From Candidatus Helarchaeota archaeon (lineage in GTDB: Archaea > Asgardarchaeota > Lokiarchaeia > Helarchaeales > RDOG01): 64,000 nucleotides of DNA. A program made the translations under genes and the position numbers. Of the stretch, positions 38,273-48,961 are shown one piece after another (within the stretch, counting starts at the first letter, position 1; each line of letters opens with the position of its first letter). The notes beneath the pieces were generated by a model. The model had not been told where the DNA came from. It did no database searches and saw only the letters and a list, made by a program, of their open reading frames with translations. The stretch is taken from positions 620,001 to 684,000 of the forward strand of contig JAHPZH010000002.1 of assembly GCA_019058315.1 (NCBI GenBank), given 5' to 3'.

Positions 38273-38413
38273 TTTTCCTAACTTATGGTAGAATTTATTA
38301 AATTATTATCTTTATTTTATCTTAATTCGACACTTAGAACCAATAATCCCTTCTTATATGATTATATTTCTATCAATTTAGAAAATAATATAATTTAAAT
38401 ATGCCATAATTGT

Positions 38414-39196
38414 ATGTCTATTCGGTATCTTTTTAATACAATTAATATGAAGGATTCAATTATGATACCCTTTAAGAAACGAGAAAAAATTTCAGATGAT
38501 AAAGTCCGTGTCGTTCAAAGAATGCTAGTTCATAAAAATGAATTAATGTATTATCCAAAAAAATGTATTAAGTGCGGCTTATGTATTCCTACTTGTCCAA
38601 AAGAATCAAGATTTTTAGCAGAACCAGACGATCCCAATTTACCAGGACCGGTTGAGACTGATCCAGAAACTTGTTTTTTTTGCGGTATTTGTGATTATAT
38701 CTGTCCAACTGGCGCAAATGAATTACTCATTAATGAGGAACATAAATTAATCTTGTGTGAAAATGGTGCTTTGCCTGAATTAAAGCCCATAAAACTTAAG
38801 AGTAAGACTGGAGAACCGGTTGATAAAATTTTACAAGGTAAAATTGTTATTGATGCATCCAAATGTCCCGAAGACTGCAAATTATGCATTGATGAATGCC
38901 CGATGGAAGTCATTGAATTCACTTCCCTTAAAAAGGATCGAAAAGTCAAGCTCAATAGGGATAATTGCATCTATTGTTTTGCCTGTGAGCGTGTTTGTCC
39001 AGTGGAAGACGCTATAAAACTGGTTAGAACTAGAATACTTTATGATACAGAAAAAGAAGAAGGAGAATTTTCAAACCCATTTTCAGAAATTATTAAAAAA
39101 TTAATTTCTGTAGAAGCAAAAGCAAAAAATCTTGGAAGTCTAGCGGCGAGAAAATCCGATTTAAGGGTTAAAGAATTAATGAGAGAAAAAGGATAA
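38414..39196 (+). CDS. Polyferredoxin with four [4Fe-4S] sets
   Basis: 260 residues. Cysteine sets: CIKCGLCIPTCP, CFFCGICDYICP, CPEDCKLCIDECP and CIYCFACERVCP, each able to bind one [4Fe-4S] cluster; two-cluster domains are joined by a lysine-rich linker. The C-terminal 60 residues are helical and charged. It resembles polyferredoxins of the MvhB/FwdF type that link Hdr, hydrogenase or CO2-fixing complexes, so it is a candidate partner of the HdrA-MvhD operon 4.5 kb away, though it is not in that operon. Later ATGs (38447, 38462) are alternative starts, and the first 16 residues may not be translated. Confidence 0.85.
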   Translation: MSIRYLFNTINMKDSIMIPFKKREKISDDKVRVVQRMLVHKNELMYYPKKCIKCGLCIPTCPKESRFLAEPDDPNLPGPVETDPETCFFCGICDYICPTGANELLINEEHKLILCENGALPELKPIKLKSKTGEPVDKILQGKIVIDASKCPEDCKLCIDECPMEVIEFTSLKKDRKVKLNRDNCIYCFACERVCPVEDAIKLVRTRILYDTEKEEGEFSNPFSEIIKKLISVEAKAKNLGSLAARKSDLRVKELMREKG

Positions 39197-39314
39197 ATGC
39201 TCTCTTAATATATACTTCATTTTTTAGAATTTTCAATAATTATTATTAAAAATCTTTTTATAATTCAAGCAATATTATACAAAACATGTGTATTTTTAAA
39301 GGAGGTAATGATGT

Positions 39315-40532
39315 TTGAAATACAATATAAAGACAATTGATGACTTTGACGTAAAAGGAAAAAAGGTGTTAGTCAGAGTTGATATTAATAGCTCAATAAA
39401 TAGAAAAGATAATATTCTAATGAATACATTACGGATTGAGGAATTAAAACCTACGTTAGAAGCTTTGAAAGAAGCAGCTGTGGTGATTATAGCTCACCAA
39501 GGAAGAGAAGGTAAGAAGGATTTCACTTCTTTGAAACCCCATTCTGAAGCTATGAAAAAATTATATGGAGATCGCGTTAAATTTGTGGATTGCGTTCATG
39601 GATCCTCTGCAGTGAATGCTATTAAAAGTTTAACACCTGGAGAAGTCTTATTATTAGAAAATGTCCGTTTTATGGCTGAAGAAACTATGAAAGGAACTCC
39701 TGAAGAGCTAGCCAAAACACATTTCGTTCAGACTCTTGCACCACTATTCGATTTATTTGTTTGTGATGCATGGGGTGCAGCACATCGAGGACAGACTTCC
39801 CTTGTTGGATTTACTGAAGTTCTTCCTTCATGTATGGGAAAAGTATTCGAAGGAGAGCTGGATATTATGGCTAAAATTACAGAAAATCCACAAAGACCAG
39901 TTTATTATGCTATAGGTGGCGCAAAAGTTGAAACTAAATTTAAAGTTGTAAAAAATCTTTTAGATAGTAAAAAAGCTGATAAGATATTAGTTTGTGGATT
40001 ACTACAAAACATTTTGCTACAAGGAGCAGGAATTGAAATTGGAGCAATAAATAAAAAACCTATTAAAAATTTTGAAGAATATTTACCAACTGCAAAAGAT
40101 ATTATGAATAAATATAAAGATTACATAGTCTTGCCAACAGATCTCGCTTTAAATATAAAGAAAGAAAGAAAAGATATCCCTGCTAGCGAATTAAAAAATA
40201 ATCCTGATTATCCTTCTAATGATATAGGAAAAAAAACTGCTGAAACTTATGCAAATATTTTAAAAGAAGCTGGAACTATTGTTTCAAATGGTCCTGCAGG
40301 TGTTTTTGAAATACCACCATTTGATTATGGGTCAAAAGCTATTTTGAAAGCGATGGCAGCCAATGAAAAAGCTTTTACTGTCGTTGGTGGCGGTGAAATG
40401 GGTGGACTTTGTCAAGACCTAAAATTACCAGTGGATTTTATTAGTACGGGTGGCGGTGCAATGCTGGCCTATCTCACAGGTAAAAAATTACCGGTTATTG
40501 AAGCTCTTAAAGAAGCAGCAAAAAGAAGTTAA
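39315..40532 (+). CDS. pgk: Phosphoglycerate kinase
   Basis: 405 residues, full length. VLVRVDINSSI near 18-28 and HQGREG near 62 are the 3-phosphoglycerate site, GGAKVETK near 197 binds the nucleotide, and VGGGEMGGL plus FISTGGGAMLAYLTGKKLP is the C-terminal ATP loop with the shared STGGGA motif. It makes or uses ATP between 1,3-BPG and 3-PG. The true start is TTG 39315, 8 bases after GGAGGT; the two ATGs between the ribosome site and the TTG are out of frame and terminate quickly. GAPDH, the preceding enzyme of the pathway, is at 42309 on the other strand. Confidence 0.95.
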   Translation: MKYNIKTIDDFDVKGKKVLVRVDINSSINRKDNILMNTLRIEELKPTLEALKEAAVVIIAHQGREGKKDFTSLKPHSEAMKKLYGDRVKFVDCVHGSSAVNAIKSLTPGEVLLLENVRFMAEETMKGTPEELAKTHFVQTLAPLFDLFVCDAWGAAHRGQTSLVGFTEVLPSCMGKVFEGELDIMAKITENPQRPVYYAIGGAKVETKFKVVKNLLDSKKADKILVCGLLQNILLQGAGIEIGAINKKPIKNFEEYLPTAKDIMNKYKDYIVLPTDLALNIKKERKDIPASELKNNPDYPSNDIGKKTAETYANILKEAGTIVSNGPAGVFEIPPFDYGSKAILKAMAANEKAFTVVGGGEMGGLCQDLKLPVDFISTGGGAMLAYLTGKKLPVIEALKEAAKRS

Positions 40533-40558
40533 ATATCACTCAATTCAATTTTTTTATT

Positions 40559-41059
40559 TCATAATTTATTACCACAATGCACACAAAATCTCGAATCTAT
40601 TGAAATATATCTCTTACATTTAGAACATTTTTTAAATTTGTTTAGATCAATATATAAATCGTCCTTAATGGATTTATCTAAATGAACGTCTTTAAATATT
40701 TTAGGATTTACCTCACGAGTTAATAGAAATTCTTTAGGTGGAATATAAGAATAAATAGGTACTCCATCAATATACCCTATAGAAGTTTTGATTCGTAATG
40801 GTGGGTTTTTCAAGATCTCTTTTTCGATCTTTTTAATTTTCACATCTTGATCTTTAATTAACCGGTTTCTTCTAAAGGTGTCTAGATAGATATGAATATG
40901 AATTATTAGATAAGCATAAACTATTGAAGAAAAAATTAACGAAACAATTAATAGGTAAAAAACATTAGATCTGAAAGAGTGAATTGCTATAAAAATTAGA
41001 AATAAACCTATACAAACCATAAGGAATATGGATAAAAAGATTCCTAATTTTTCATTCAA
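40559..41059 (-). CDS. Two-TM protein with C-terminal zinc ribbon (paralog 1 of 3)
   Basis: 166 residues. Two hydrophobic segments (about 8-28 and 33-56) anchor it in the membrane. The cytosolic part carries KDVHLDKSIKDDLYIDLNKF, then a zinc ribbon CSKCKRYI...CVHC at the end. The same HLDK/YIDL/CxxCKRYI block occurs in the next gene, so the two are duplicates; a looser version occurs in the third. The genes are spaced 1 and 32 bases apart. The function is unknown; the shared block may bind a common partner at the membrane. Confidence 0.75.
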   Translation of the reverse strand: MNEKLGIFLSIFLMVCIGLFLIFIAIHSFRSNVFYLLIVSLIFSSIVYAYLIIHIHIYLDTFRRNRLIKDQDVKIKKIEKEILKNPPLRIKTSIGYIDGVPIYSYIPPKEFLLTREVNPKIFKDVHLDKSIKDDLYIDLNKFKKCSKCKRYISIDSRFCVHCGNKL

Positions 41060-41060
41060 T

Positions 41061-41525
41061 TTAAACCATTTTAAAACTTTCTTTCTTAAATTTGCTCTTG
41101 TTTTTTGATTTTGTTTGAGTACAATATATACAAAATTCTGAATTTTTTGAGATATACCTCTTACAATTTGAACATTTTTTAACTTTTTCTAAATCTATGT
41201 AATCATTATCCTTAAAATCCTTATCTAAATGAACCTTTTTATGAGTTTTAGGGTTAATTTTTTGATCAAACATGAATTCAAGGGAAGGACGAGTCTTATA
41301 AATAGGTCTTCTTAAATTTGACTTAATACCCTGCTTTGTTGACATTCGCATGGCTTTAAAATCAGATTTATATTGGATTCCAAAGGGTGGTTTTTCCTTT
41401 AGATCTTTTTCCATTTGATAGACAATTTTATTACGTTCGCAATGTACGCAATATTTAGAAGATTTAGGATAGTACTTCTTACATTTAGGACATTTTTTAA
41501 ATTTATCTCCCAAATTTTCTTTCAT
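41061..41525 (-). CDS. Double zinc-ribbon protein (paralog 2 of 3)
   Basis: 154 residues, no membrane segment. One ribbon at the N terminus (CPKC...CVHC, residues 12-33), then a basic linker, then KKVHLDKDFKDNDYIDL and a second ribbon (CSNCKRYI...CIYC). The second half matches the C-terminal half of the protein at 40559-41059 almost residue for residue. It ends one base before that gene begins, so translation is probably coupled. Confidence 0.78.
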   Translation of the reverse strand: MKENLGDKFKKCPKCKKYYPKSSKYCVHCERNKIVYQMEKDLKEKPPFGIQYKSDFKAMRMSTKQGIKSNLRRPIYKTRPSLEFMFDQKINPKTHKKVHLDKDFKDNDYIDLEKVKKCSNCKRYISKNSEFCIYCTQTKSKNKSKFKKESFKMV

Positions 41526-41557
41526 TTAACATTCCCACTATTAAGAAATGATTAATT

Positions 41558-42139
41558 CTAATCTTTTATTTGCAATCCACAATTGATACAAAATTTAGAG
41601 TCATTAGGCATCATAAAATTGCATCTAGGACATTCATTTGAGGAATTCTCCTCAATTTGATCTTGGTTTTTTAAAATGTTTTGAAATTCCCATAAATCGA
41701 GTTCTTTCTTACAATTCGGACAATTTGCTTTAGTTTTTAACCATTCAAGAAATTCTCCTAAATGATAAGGTGCACTACAGAAAGGACAAAATACAAGATT
41801 TTCCCCACTTACTCGTCTCTTGCAAATAATGCATTTTGGTAACTCATTTCCACAAGATGTACACCTAACTCTATAACTTGAGTTATTCTGACCACAATTA
41901 GGGCATATTATTTCTTCAGAAGCAATCACTAAATCCTTATCCATATGAACTTTAGAATATATTTTTTTTTCGGGGATATCTGAGTTGAAACGCTTCTTAT
42001 ATTGTTCTATAATACCTAACCTTTGTAATTCTGCATCAGCTTCTCTATAACTTCTCCAACCATAGCCCCAACGAAAAATTTTATATAAAGCTTTTCTTTT
42101 TTTCTCTAAAATACGTATTATTTCATCTTTTTTACTCAA
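41558..42139 (-). CDS. Zinc-ribbon protein (paralog 3 of 3)
   Basis: 193 residues. An N-terminal helical region leads into YSKVHMDKDLV, the same HxDK motif as the two downstream paralogs. This is followed by four ribbons or half-ribbons: CPNC...CTSC, CIIC...CPFC, CPNC and CPRC...CINC. The repeated CxxC pairs at roughly 14-20 residue spacing look like double-zinc-ribbon (DZR) modules. It is the first gene of this three-gene unit. No catalytic signature is visible. Confidence 0.78.
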   Translation of the reverse strand: MSKKDEIIRILEKKRKALYKIFRWGYGWRSYREADAELQRLGIIEQYKKRFNSDIPEKKIYSKVHMDKDLVIASEEIICPNCGQNNSSYRVRCTSCGNELPKCIICKRRVSGENLVFCPFCSAPYHLGEFLEWLKTKANCPNCKKELDLWEFQNILKNQDQIEENSSNECPRCNFMMPNDSKFCINCGLQIKD

Positions 42140-42308
42140 GAGATTAACCCCAACATTTCAAACTAATCATTATCATAAAAACCAATTAATTTAAAATTAT
42201 GTGATTGGGAAATTTTAAATTATAAAACATATCGTTAAATTGGTCTTTAAGAAATTTAATTAAATCTGCTTAAAAATAGAAAAAATAATAGAAAAAAAGA
42301 GGGAAAAT

Positions 42309-43765
<1,457 letters not shown>

Positions 43766-45709
43766 ATGAGTGAAGAACCACGCATTGGAGTTTTTATTTG
43801 TCGTTGAGGCAAGAATATTGCTAGCGTAGTTGACGTAGAAGGTTTGGTCGAATATTCAAGCGATTTACCTTGTGTTAAATGCTCAGATCAAAACATAGCA
43901 CTATGTTCAGAACCTGGCGCAGAATTTATTAAAGAATGTATTGAAGAACATGACTTAAACCGTGTTATAGTAGCTGCTTGCACTCCATTAACTCACCAAC
44001 CAGTGTTCCATGCAGTTTTAGAGGAAGCTAATCTTCCTTCAAGAATGCTTGAATTCTCAAATTTAAGAGAACAAGTATCATTTGTCCATGCGGAAGATAA
44101 AGAAAAATCATTAGATCAAGCAAAAGACATTATACGAGGAGCTGTCGGAAGAGCACAACTACTTGAAGCAGTCCCACGAAAAGTGGTAGACGTTATACCT
44201 AAATGTGCTATTATCGGTGGCGGTATTGCAGGGATGACAGCAGCTTTAGAATTGGCTGATAAAGGCTTTAAAGTTTACTTAATTGAAAAAACGCCCTCAC
44301 TAGGGGGAAATATGGCAAAATTAGATAGAATCTTCCCTACTGATGAATGTTGTATTTGAATCTTGGGACCATTAATGCTTGAAGTTAATCGCAATTCAAA
44401 TATTGAAGTAATGGCATATTCAGAAGTGACTAAAGTTGATGGCTTTGTAGGTAATTTCAAGGTCCATGTGACTAAGAAACCTCGATATGTCTTACCCGAT
44501 GTTTGCAATTCATGCGGTGCTTGTGTAGATGTCTGTCCTATATATATACCAAACGAATTTAACTTTGGATTCTCACCAAAAAAAGCTATCGACATTCTAT
44601 TTCCACAAGCTGTTCCAGCAGTATATACAATTGAAGAAGAAAACTGTGTTCGATGTTATGCATGTGTAAACTCGTGTGAAGTTCATGCAATTGATTTCGC
44701 CCAAGAACCTGAAGAAGTTGAATTGGATGTCGGAACAATCATTGTGTGCCCTGGCTGGGACATGTTTGAATCTGATAGATATGGATACGGAAAATATTGG
44801 AATGTAATTAACCAAATTCAACTGGAAAGAATTCTTTCCGCCAGTGGACCCACAGAAGGACATTTGTTACGAGTTTCTGATAATAAAGTCCCTAAAAAAG
44901 TATTAATGATCAACTGTGTCGGAGCAAGATCTGAAAAAGAAGGTGAACATACCTATTGTCCAGGTGTATGCTGCTTAGTGACCATAAAAAATGCTCAATT
45001 AATACTAAGTGAATACCCAGATACTGAAGTTATAGTCTCTTATCGAGATATTAGAACACCTGGTAAAAATTATGAAGAGTATTACCGTCGTGCTCGAGAA
45101 AAAGGAATAATCTTTATTAAAGGTATGGTTGGAGATATTGAAGAGGATCCAGTTACAAAGAACCTCATTTGTTACTTAGAGGATGAAGGAACGGGCCAAA
45201 ATCTTGAATATGAAGCAGATATGGTCGTTCTTTCTGCGGTACCTTATCCATCCAAAGGGGTGGATCAAATTGCAGATTTAATGAAACTTGAAAGAACCCC
45301 TGACGGATTTTTAAGGGAGTTTCATAATAGACTTGATCCAATTAGGACTAAAGTGCCCGGTGTTTTTATTGCAGGTTTTGCTCAAGCGCCTAAACCAGTA
45401 GATATGACTGTAAATCAAGGAAAAGGAGCTGCTTCAGCAGCGGCAACTTTGCTCGTTCAAGGAAAATACGAAATAGAACTTATTCGAGCACAATGTAACC
45501 ATGAAGTTTGTAGCCTATGTGGGAATTGTGTTGAAATTTGTCCTTATAATGCAGTAACAATCGAAAATGATAAAGTCATCGTTGACGAAATAGCATGCCA
45601 AGGATGTGGTGCATGTTCTACAGTCTGCAAAAATAATGCCATGACTTTGCGATACTTTAGAAATATTCAATATGAAGCAATGATAGAAGGAATATTACAG
45701 ATTATTTAA
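43766..45709 (+). CDS. hdrA: HdrA, selenoprotein with two in-frame UGA (Sec) codons
   Basis: 647 residues when UGA 43805-43807 and 44357-44359 are read as selenocysteine. Without this it looks like two broken ORFs. U14 falls in GVFICRUGKNIA, where HdrA proteins have a CxC pair; U198 falls in PTDECCIUILGP, where they have C-x2-C. HdrA is the flavin-bifurcating core of heterodisulfide reductase. FAD binds at AIIGGGIAGMTAALELADKG (about 149-168), and the unusual cluster motif C-x13-C-x3-CC is in NCVGARSEKEGEHTYCPGVCC. Ferredoxin-type sets follow: CNSCGACVDVCP with CVRCYACVNSC, then CSLCGNCVEICP and CQGCGACSTVC at the C terminus. mvhD follows after 11 bases. Frame, length and motifs are continuous across both UGAs. 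Confidence 0.93.
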
Positions 45710-45720
45710 GAGGTATAAAA

Positions 45721-46155
45721 ATGAGCGAAGGATTTTTACCCAAAATTGCAGCATTCTTATGCTGGAAATGAGGCTATGGCGCATGTGATATGGCTGGAAC
45801 AATTCGTCGTCAGTATCCTGCAAGCTTGCGAACAATTTTAGTTCCTTGCACTGCTAGAGTAGACCCAGAATATATAATTCGATCATTCTGTAAAGGCGCT
45901 GATGGAGCTATCGTAGTCGGCTGATTAGAAGGCGATTGCGATTACGAAACCGGAAATCTATTAGCAAGACGCCAAGTGGAATATTTAAAATTATTATGTA
46001 AGACACTTGGACTTAACGAAGACAGAGTCGAAATGAATAATATGAGTTCAGCAGAAGGAGCAAAATTCGCTGATTTTGCTAGTGAAGTTACAGAAAATAT
46101 CCAAAAAATTGGACCAAACCCACTTAAAACTGCTAAAGCAAAAAAAATTGCTTAA
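45721..46155 (+). CDS. mvhD: MvhD/VhuD, [2Fe-2S] selenoprotein with two in-frame UGA codons
   Basis: 144 residues when UGA 45769-45771 (U17) and 45922-45924 (U68) are selenocysteine; no long ORF exists otherwise. The sequence LCWKUGYGACDMAG matches the MvhD motif with C-x2-C (the second Cys being Sec), VPCTARVDPEYI matches VMCSGRVDP, and GULEGDCDYETGN matches GCHPGDCHYxxGN. MvhD carries electrons between a hydrogenase or F420/formate partner and the FAD of HdrA. The stop UAA is at 46153. The SECIS element follows 6 bases later. The downstream FrhB/FdhB-like gene is the probable electron donor, in place of hydrogenase subunits. Confidence 0.94.
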
Positions 46156-46160
46156 TTATA

Positions 46161-46233
46161 CTGCCTATAAAGATTGATCTTTGCAGTAAAAGTTGAGCTG
46201 CAAAGTGACTACTCTTGCAAAGAGTTTAGGCAG
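46161..46233 (+). promoter_or_regulatory. SECIS-like element with eukaryote-like core
   Basis: A 73-base structure between mvhD and the next gene. Outer stem CTGCCTA/TAGGCAG (46161-46167 with 46227-46233). Core UGAU (46175-46178) facing UGAC (46206-46209), as in the tandem non-Watson-Crick G-A pairs of eukaryotic SECIS. Inner stem of eight perfect pairs CTTTGCAG/CTGCAAAG (46179-46186 with 46198-46205), and apical loop TAAAAGTTGAG with unpaired A's at its 5' side. A side hairpin ACTCTT/AAGAGT (46211-46225) lies in the lower internal loop. It would direct UGA recoding in mvhD and perhaps hdrA. Confidence 0.88.
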
Positions 46234-46265
46234 AAATTCAATATTTATTTAAAAGAGGAATTTTA

Positions 46266-47414
46266 ATGGAAATTGGAGAAACCTATACGGTAAGACCTGA
46301 TGAGTCAGCTCTGATCAAACTATTTCAGATGCTATTAGAAGAAAAAGTTGTCGATTCTGTTTTAGGATTTGATATTAAGAAAAAAAGATATGATCTATCA
46401 CCTAAAGCTATTGAAAATCCAAAAGAATTAACTCTTCTTCCTCTTTCCCAATATCTTGCTTATAATTATGCTAGAATAAATTCATCATCAAAGTTTGTTC
46501 ATACGAAAATGAATCCTCGTAATAAGAAAATTGCACTTATTGCACGTCCATGTGACACCCGAGCATTTATTGAACTCTCTAAATTTAATCAATTAAAACT
46601 TGATAATCTTTTTATTATCTGTACTAATTGCACTGGTTCAATTTCTGCAGCCGATGTTCAAAAAGGTATTGAAAATTTAAAGTTAGATCCTGAAAATGTT
46701 GAGGCAGAGGAATTAGGAATTAATTCTATAAAAATACTAATAGCTGGGAAAATACAAGAGATTAAATTTTCTGATTCTATTAAACGATGGGATAATTGTA
46801 GCAGATGTCATAAAAGAGAAGGAAGTATTTGCGATATACAAGTAGATTTTTATCTCGATGGTACTAAAAAAGTTATAACCCTAACGATCATTTCTGAAAA
46901 AGGTAAAGAGATATTGGAAAAAGCTGTGTCTTCCAAAAAAATTCAATTAGACAAAACTACTGCTGCTGTTAAAAAAAGGAAGGAATTAATGGAAAAAATA
47001 GTTGCTCAAGCCACTGAATATAGGGAAAAATCTATTGCTGATTTTCAGAATTTATCTGATGAAGAAAAATTTGCTAAAATAGCTAAAGAATTTATAGAAC
47101 CCTGTCGAGTTTGTGGGCAATGTATTAATGCGTGTCCTGTCTGTTATTGTCCTACATGTGATGTGATGCGAAGAAGAAAGGAAAAGGAAGCCGGTTTTGA
47201 TGGAAGACTTTATTTACTAACTAAAATGGCTCATATGGGTGATATATGCATAGGATGCGGAAAATGCACAGTTGCATGTCCAGCAAAAATTCAAAGTGCA
47301 TTCTTCTATGATGTTTTAACTGATTATGTCAAACAAGCTTTTGGTTATGAACCTGGAAGATCAGCTGAAGAAATCTATCCCAGAACAATGAAGGCTATTA
47401 AGAAATCTAGATAA
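46266..47414 (+). CDS. FrhB/FdhB-like iron-sulfur flavoprotein subunit
   Basis: 382 residues. The N-terminal half has the F420 hydrogenase/formate dehydrogenase beta layout (IALIARPCDTRAFIELSKF, then LFIICTNCTGSIS). NCSRCHKREGSICDI and two ferredoxin-type sets follow (CRVCGQCINACPVCYC with CPTC; CIGCGKCTVACP). FrhB/FdhB proteins bind FAD and exchange electrons with F420. As the third gene of the hdrA-mvhD unit it probably feeds electrons from F420H2 or a formate-type partner through MvhD to HdrA. GAGGAATTTTAATG gives a good start. The catalytic large subunit is not in the window. Confidence 0.88.
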   Translation: MEIGETYTVRPDESALIKLFQMLLEEKVVDSVLGFDIKKKRYDLSPKAIENPKELTLLPLSQYLAYNYARINSSSKFVHTKMNPRNKKIALIARPCDTRAFIELSKFNQLKLDNLFIICTNCTGSISAADVQKGIENLKLDPENVEAEELGINSIKILIAGKIQEIKFSDSIKRWDNCSRCHKREGSICDIQVDFYLDGTKKVITLTIISEKGKEILEKAVSSKKIQLDKTTAAVKKRKELMEKIVAQATEYREKSIADFQNLSDEEKFAKIAKEFIEPCRVCGQCINACPVCYCPTCDVMRRRKEKEAGFDGRLYLLTKMAHMGDICIGCGKCTVACPAKIQSAFFYDVLTDYVKQAFGYEPGRSAEEIYPRTMKAIKKSR

Positions 47415-47467
47415 TTTTTTAATTTTTAATAATTCATTTTTTTAAAGTCTTATTTTAGGAATAAACC

Positions 47468-48961
47468 TTAATTTTCTTCAGAGGGTTTTTTCGAAGATCC
47501 AATCCTTTTTGTAAGTTCTTCTCTATCCAATACACTTTTTCTTTTAATGAAACTCGAAAAACTAATAGGACTTATAAAGGCAGTTAAAATTGCAGTAAAA
47601 ATCAAAATTTCTTGTAATACGGGTGCAATTAAGTAGTATTCTACACCGATACTGGCTGCAGCAATAAGTAAAGTTAACCGCGAAGATTGTAATATTCCAG
47701 AACCTATACCATCTTTTACTGTTTGATAGCGAGAGTGATAAATTACATTTGGAATTATTTTTACTAAGAATGCTACAGAAATTATCATAATTAATAGAAA
47801 AATTGATTCATTTGATGAAAATAATTCATTTACTTCAAATTTTGCACCTACTGTAATAAAAAATATAGGGATGGTAAAACCATAACCTATTGCATGTAAT
47901 TTTGAATGTAATTCTCGTGATTTTTCATGGGGACTAATAAGTGATATTATCATTCCAGCAAGAAATGCTCCCAAAATCATTTCTACACCTAATAACTCAG
48001 ATAATACAACAAATATTAAGAGTAGAAAAATTGCCCCAGTAATTTTCAGTTCATATGTTTCAGTATTCATTACAGCAAGTCTAGAATGCCATTTAGGAGA
48101 TTTTTTTAGAATTTTCATAATTTGAAATGCTGTAAATGCAATAATGAATATCATGGGTAATAAGAGTAACTCGAGTGCAATCCCCGTGGTGTGAATTATA
48201 ATAAATGTAGTAATAAGCATCATTGACGCAAAATCTGCAATAATTGCGGAAATAATAATTCTCAAACCATAATCAGATTCAGCAAGACCTAATTCAGATA
48301 AAGTTGGAAATACAACACCTACTGAAGTAGTTGTAAGAACTAATGCAAGATAAAAAAGATCAAAATAATGAGCATTAATAAGCCCTAATGGTTTTGGTGG
48401 ATCAAAAATTAATATTAGATTAAATAAATTATTTTGCATTTCACTAGCTAATACTTCTAATATAAATGTGAATAGAAAACATAAAGCTATTACAAAACCG
48501 AAAATGATCACACCTAAAAGAAGGGGTTTATGATCTAGATCTAATTCATCATAGGTTATACCTCTCATATGCCACCAATGATGATCTAAATCATCTTTAT
48601 GTCTTTCTTTATGTTTTTTAACTTCATCTTTTATGTCAGGATGAATTAAATGCTCAAAATCTATCTCCAATCCACTAGAGAACATTAAAAATGCAAATCC
48701 AAAAAAAGAAAGAAATTCTAACCATAAACTAGGACTTATTATATTAAATCCACTCTTTCCTAAAAGAATTCCGATAAGAATCTCGCCTACTACAACTGGT
48801 ATTTGAATAGTTTTAATTCGGGATGTTATTATTGGAATAATCAAGGCGCATAACATAATAATTAGAAGAGAGATTAGGGATCCAGCAGAAAATTCTTTTA
48901 ATTTCTCAACTTCTGTAAAATATGCTATTACAAATAAAAATAAATTTGGATCTTCTGGCAA
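47468..48961 (-). CDS. CPA2-family Na+(K+)/H+ antiporter (KefB-like)
   Basis: 497 residues, about 12 hydrophobic segments. IPVVVGEILIGILLGKSGF is the family's helix 2/3 pattern, and the later ALVLTTTSVGVVFPTLSELGL and GAFLAGMIISL segments are the ion-path helices of CPA2 exchangers. A charged His/Lys/Asp insert (about 115-145, DDLDHHWWH) sits in an early loop, which is unusual and might bind metal. There is no C-terminal nucleotide-binding (TrkA_N) domain. It likely exchanges cations for protons. It is convergent with the FrhB-like gene. Confidence 0.9.
   Translation of the reverse strand: MPEDPNLFLFVIAYFTEVEKLKEFSAGSLISLLIIMLCALIIPIITSRIKTIQIPVVVGEILIGILLGKSGFNIISPSLWLEFLSFFGFAFLMFSSGLEIDFEHLIHPDIKDEVKKHKERHKDDLDHHWWHMRGITYDELDLDHKPLLLGVIIFGFVIALCFLFTFILEVLASEMQNNLFNLILIFDPPKPLGLINAHYFDLFYLALVLTTTSVGVVFPTLSELGLAESDYGLRIIISAIIADFASMMLITTFIIIHTTGIALELLLLPMIFIIAFTAFQIMKILKKSPKWHSRLAVMNTETYELKITGAIFLLLIFVVLSELLGVEMILGAFLAGMIISLISPHEKSRELHSKLHAIGYGFTIPIFFITVGAKFEVNELFSSNESIFLLIMIISVAFLVKIIPNVIYHSRYQTVKDGIGSGILQSSRLTLLIAAASIGVEYYLIAPVLQEILIFTAILTAFISPISFSSFIKRKSVLDREELTKRIGSSKKPSEEN

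Noticed and set aside
43844..44359. hdrA and mvhD as frameshifted or stop-interrupted pseudogenes
   Set aside because: All four interruptions are UGA, all in frame, all at conserved cysteine columns, and a SECIS-like element follows. Decay would give mixed stops and indels.
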